Positions 5,634-7,850 of a stretch of 7,850 nucleotides of DNA are shown in pieces (position 1 is the stretch's first letter; each line of letters starts with the position of its first letter). The DNA comes from Terriglobia bacterium (GTDB taxonomy: Bacteria; Acidobacteriota; Terriglobia; UBA7540). The stretch is taken from contig JALHUF010000443.1 in assembly GCA_022866195.1 (NCBI GenBank), forward strand, positions 1 through 7,850, given 5' to 3'. Both the position numbers and the translations under genes were made by a program. The notes beneath the pieces are model-generated. The model worked only from the letters and a program-made list of their open reading frames with translations, was not told the origin of the DNA and made no database searches.

Positions 5634-7013
5634 ATGGCGTTAGCGTCTCTTCCTGGGACTGGTCGTCGTCTCGATTCAGGAGTAAGTGCTGAAGGACTCT
5701 GGCAGAAGTGCGTCCACGAGGGGAGAAGGGCGCACCGGCAAGCCCATTACGCTGAGGCTGAGAAACACTTCAACGCCGCCCTTCAAGAGGCCGAGTCCTT
5801 TGGGCCCCTGGATCCGCGCTTGCCCGCCAGCCTTAATGACCTCGGCGAGTTCTACCGAGCCCAGGGGACGCTCACCGAAGCCGAGAAGCTTCTCCGCACG
5901 GCTTTGGCTATTCGCCAGCAGGTGCTGGGCCCCGAACATCCCACAGTCGCCGAGAGCCTCAACAACTTGGCGGCGCTCTGTGCTGCCCAAGGCAACTATG
6001 CTGAAGCAGAGCCGCTTTACCGACGGGCACTCGAGGTCGAGGAAAGGGCCTTGGGGCAGGCGGATCCCTCTGTGGCCGCGACTCTCAACAACCTGGCACT
6101 TCTCTGCAAGGCGCTGGGTCGCTACGGGGACGCCGAGCTGGCTTTTCGGCAGGCTCTGGTGATATGGCAGCAGTGCTTGGGCCCGGAGCACGCGCACGTC
6201 GCTACCAGCCTTAACAACTTGGCCGCGCTCTACTACACCCAGGGGAAGCCCACGGAGGCAGAGCCGTTTTACCACCAGGCGCTGGCGATCAAGGAGAAGG
6301 CCCTCGGGCCACAGCACCCCGAGGTGGCCACCATCCTGAATAACCTCGGAGAACTGTATCGGGGTCAGGGCAAGCTTGCCGAAGCGGAGACACTCTACCT
6401 GCAGGTTCTCGCCATCGATGAGAAAGCCTTGGGGGCGGAGCATCCCGACGTGGCATCAGACCTTTATCATCTGGCTTTGCTTTACGACGCCCGGGGGCGC
6501 TATGCCTGGGCTGAGCCGCTATACCGACGTGCCTTGGCCATTCGGGAGAAAAGCGCTCTTCCACACCACTCGGACGTGGCTTCCATCCTCAGGAATCTGG
6601 GGGAACTGTACAGTAACCAAGGCTCTTACTCCGAGGCAGAACTGCTCCACCGGCGAGCTCTGGCCGTGGACGAGAAGCTGCTGGGGGCTGATCATCCGAA
6701 AGTGGCGGCTGACTTGAACGACTTGGCCTTACTGTACGACGCCCAGGGCAACTTTGCCCAGGCTGCGGCGCTCCTAAGCCGCGCTTTGAGGATTTGCGAG
6801 AAGGCTTATGGAGAGGAACACCCTGGTGTGATTCCGAGCCTGGAGTATCTAGCGACTTTCCTTCGCCGGACTCGGCGCCCAGCAGAGGCCCAAAAAGTGG
6901 AAGCGCGGGCCAAGGCAATCCGGGCCAGACTTGGCCCGAAAGCGGCGGCAGACCCAACGGGGCCCGCTTTACTGCCGTGCAATCCGACCGGAGAGCTCAG
7001 TAGGTGTGCCTGA
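5634..7013 (+). CDS. Tetratricopeptide-repeat protein, kinesin-light-chain-type repeats
   Basis: The ATG at 5634 gives 459 residues; an in-frame TTG at 5601 would add 11. After a 40-residue N-terminus with no signal peptide or membrane segment, almost all of the protein is a TPR array. One 41-residue repeat (41-81) is followed by eight of exactly 42 residues (82-123 through 376-417) and a degenerate tenth unit (418-459). The consensus is EAE.LYRRALAI.EK.LG.EHP.VA..LNNLA.LY..QG.YA, the 42-residue type found in kinesin light chains and many bacterial TPR_10/TPR_12 proteins. Such arrays form a superhelical protein-binding scaffold. No catalytic, kinase, CHAT or NB-ARC domain is attached, unlike many bacterial relatives, so the partner cannot be named. 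It is probably cytosolic. It is the only plus-strand gene here and its 3' end overlaps the convergent neighbour by 17 bp. The antisense frame 5676-6443 is a shadow of the repeats. Confidence 0.93.
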   Translation: MALASLPGTGRRLDSGVSAEGLWQKCVHEGRRAHRQAHYAEAEKHFNAALQEAESFGPLDPRLPASLNDLGEFYRAQGTLTEAEKLLRTALAIRQQVLGPEHPTVAESLNNLAALCAAQGNYAEAEPLYRRALEVEERALGQADPSVAATLNNLALLCKALGRYGDAELAFRQALVIWQQCLGPEHAHVATSLNNLAALYYTQGKPTEAEPFYHQALAIKEKALGPQHPEVATILNNLGELYRGQGKLAEAETLYLQVLAIDEKALGAEHPDVASDLYHLALLYDARGRYAWAEPLYRRALAIREKSALPHHSDVASILRNLGELYSNQGSYSEAELLHRRALAVDEKLLGADHPKVAADLNDLALLYDAQGNFAQAAALLSRALRICEKAYGEEHPGVIPSLEYLATFLRRTRRPAEAQKVEARAKAIRARLGPKAAADPTGPALLPCNPTGELSRCA

Positions 7014-7461
7014 CTTCCAAAACCTGAAACTCAGCTAGGGAGTTTTTGACCACGTAGACGATTTCGTTGTTGCTGTGCGGATCCGGCGGCTTAAGCAAGA
7101 ACCCCGGGTCAATCAGGTGATGGAGGGAATTGCGCACCACACCTTCGGTGCACTCGCCGTCGCGGAATTTCATGTGTACCCACAGCCCTTCGATTGGAGG
7201 ATGGCCTGCAAAGAACTTGATTTCTTTGTAATCTTCGCTGCCCTCGAAGGTCTTGACGAAAAACAGGGCTTTCAGCGATTCTAACGGCACCGCAATCGGC
7301 TCGCCTGATTCCACCGTGCGTACGGCAATCTCCCTCGGCATCGACACTGGTTCGTTTTTGAGCAGAGTGTCGAGGTCCTTCGCTGGCAACGTGTCGGTGT
7401 AGCCTTTTACCAGTTTGCCGCCGCTCAAGTGCGCCACGACCTTGAAGGAGGACCTTCCCAT
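6997..7461 (-). CDS. Small conserved hypothetical protein, DUF6982-like
   Basis: The product has 154 residues from the ATG at 7461, which is preceded by a weak GGTGA purine stretch. It appears to hold two related small beta modules. The first is KVVAHLSGGKLVKGYTD near residues 7-23, leading to VPLESLKALFFVKTFEGSEDY. The second is VHMKFRDGECTEGVVRNSLH near residues 94-113, followed by GFLLKPPDPHSNNEIVYVV. The ALFFV..FEG and DP.SNNE.VYVV patterns match what I remember of DUF6982 proteins, common in Acidobacteriota and related phyla. This is recall, not a search. There is no signal peptide or membrane helix, so it should be cytosolic, and the function is unknown. It lies 59 bp downstream of the sigma-54 activator on the same strand and is probably co-transcribed with it. 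Its stop codon lies inside the 3' end of the convergent TPR gene. Confidence 0.85.
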   Translation of the reverse strand: MGRSSFKVVAHLSGGKLVKGYTDTLPAKDLDTLLKNEPVSMPREIAVRTVESGEPIAVPLESLKALFFVKTFEGSEDYKEIKFFAGHPPIEGLWVHMKFRDGECTEGVVRNSLHHLIDPGFLLKPPDPHSNNEIVYVVKNSLAEFQVLEVRHTY

Positions 7462-7520
7462 TGCTTCACCCGCGTCGCGAGTTTTGCCTAGAGTTCGCGA
7501 AGCGCTCGTGGGTCTTCAGG

Positions 7521-7850
7521 TTATTGCTGGGCGATTCCATACTGGCGGATCTTGTAAAGCAAGGCCTTGTAGCTGATGTTTAGGAGCCGCGCGGCCTCTT
7601 TGCGACTCCAATTCGTCTGCTCCAGGGTACGGGTGATGGCCTTGGCCTCGGCGTCGCCCTTCAAACCGCGCACCAGCGATTTCAGGTCGCCCGCCGGGGC
7701 TCCAGTCAGGTTCGTCGGTGTTCCGGGGGTACGGACCTGTCCCCTTCCGTTCGTCTCCAAATCGCTGAGCACCAACGCTTCGTCACCCAGAATCAGGTAG
7801 CGCTTCACCAAGTTCTCTAGCTCCCGGACATTTCCGGGCCAGGAACATCG
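7521..7850 (-). CDS. Sigma-54-dependent transcriptional activator with Fis-type HTH, C-terminal part (5' end beyond right edge)
   Basis: The frame enters from the right edge and stops at 7521-7523, leaving 109 C-terminal residues. The first codons read CSWPGNVRELENLVKRYLIL, containing the WPGNVRELEN signature at the end of the AAA+ sigma-54-interaction domain of the NtrC/PspF group. A linker of about 35 residues (rich in Gly, Thr and Pro) follows. The last 40 residues form a Fis-type (HTH_8) DNA-binding domain with TNWSRKEAARLLNISYKALLYKIRQYGI. The internal TTG at 7811 is not the real start, because the conserved motif continues upstream of it. Such proteins hydrolyse ATP to remodel the RNA polymerase-sigma-54 complex at distant enhancer sites. 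The sensory N-terminal domain (receiver, GAF, PAS or none) lies outside the window, so the signal it answers cannot be stated. I found no good -24/-12 promoter for it in the window. Confidence 0.95.
   Translation of the reverse strand, partial: RCSWPGNVRELENLVKRYLILGDEALVLSDLETNGRGQVRTPGTPTNLTGAPAGDLKSLVRGLKGDAEAKAITRTLEQTNWSRKEAARLLNISYKALLYKIRQYGIAQQ

Noticed and set aside
5676..6443. 255-codon minus-strand frame opposite the TPR gene
   Set aside because: It is a shadow of the 126-bp-periodic TPR repeats; the product looks repetitive in the same period and has no independent support.

Overview
The window reads as ordinary chromosomal DNA, estimated by eye at about 60% GC, from a bacterium most like a soil or sediment Acidobacteriota. 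That assignment is inference. It rests on the combination of a large secreted SBBP-repeat protein with an N-terminal module typical of such proteins, a DUF6982-like small protein, a PilZ-fused metallo-beta-lactamase-fold enzyme, a kinesin-light-chain-type TPR protein and a sigma-54 activator with a Fis-type HTH. No insertion sequence, phage gene, CRISPR array, rRNA or convincing tRNA is present.

Layout, left to right. Positions 1-3257 (minus strand) hold the first 1085 residues of a very large exported protein, which runs off the left edge. It has a signal peptide, an N-terminal DUF7948-like module, seven beta-propeller (SBBP) repeats in exact 192-bp register, two ASH / choice-of-anchor-D-like Ig domains and the start of a third beta-sandwich. 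A 303-bp spacer with a perfect 8-bp inverted repeat separates it from a 408-residue MBL-fold hydrolase with a C-terminal PilZ domain (3561-4787, minus). Next comes an 846-bp non-coding or weakly coding divergent region (4788-5633). A 459-residue TPR protein follows (5634-7013, plus). Its last 17 bp overlap the convergent 3' end of a DUF6982-like protein (6997-7461, minus). That gene lies 59 bp downstream of the C-terminal part of a sigma-54-dependent activator (7521-7850, minus), which is cut by the right edge.

How the genes may relate. The activator and the DUF6982-like gene look like one transcription unit read leftward. The MBL-PilZ gene and the secreted propeller gene are co-directional, but the 303-bp gap makes independent transcription of the propeller gene plausible. 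The PilZ domain keeps the residues expected for cyclic-di-GMP binding, so the enzyme may be controlled by that second messenger. Any link between it and the secreted protein is speculative. I do not see a complete new multi-gene system. The most distinctive items are the MBL-PilZ fusion and the highly regular propeller repeat array, which carries evidence of a two-repeat (384-bp) duplication.
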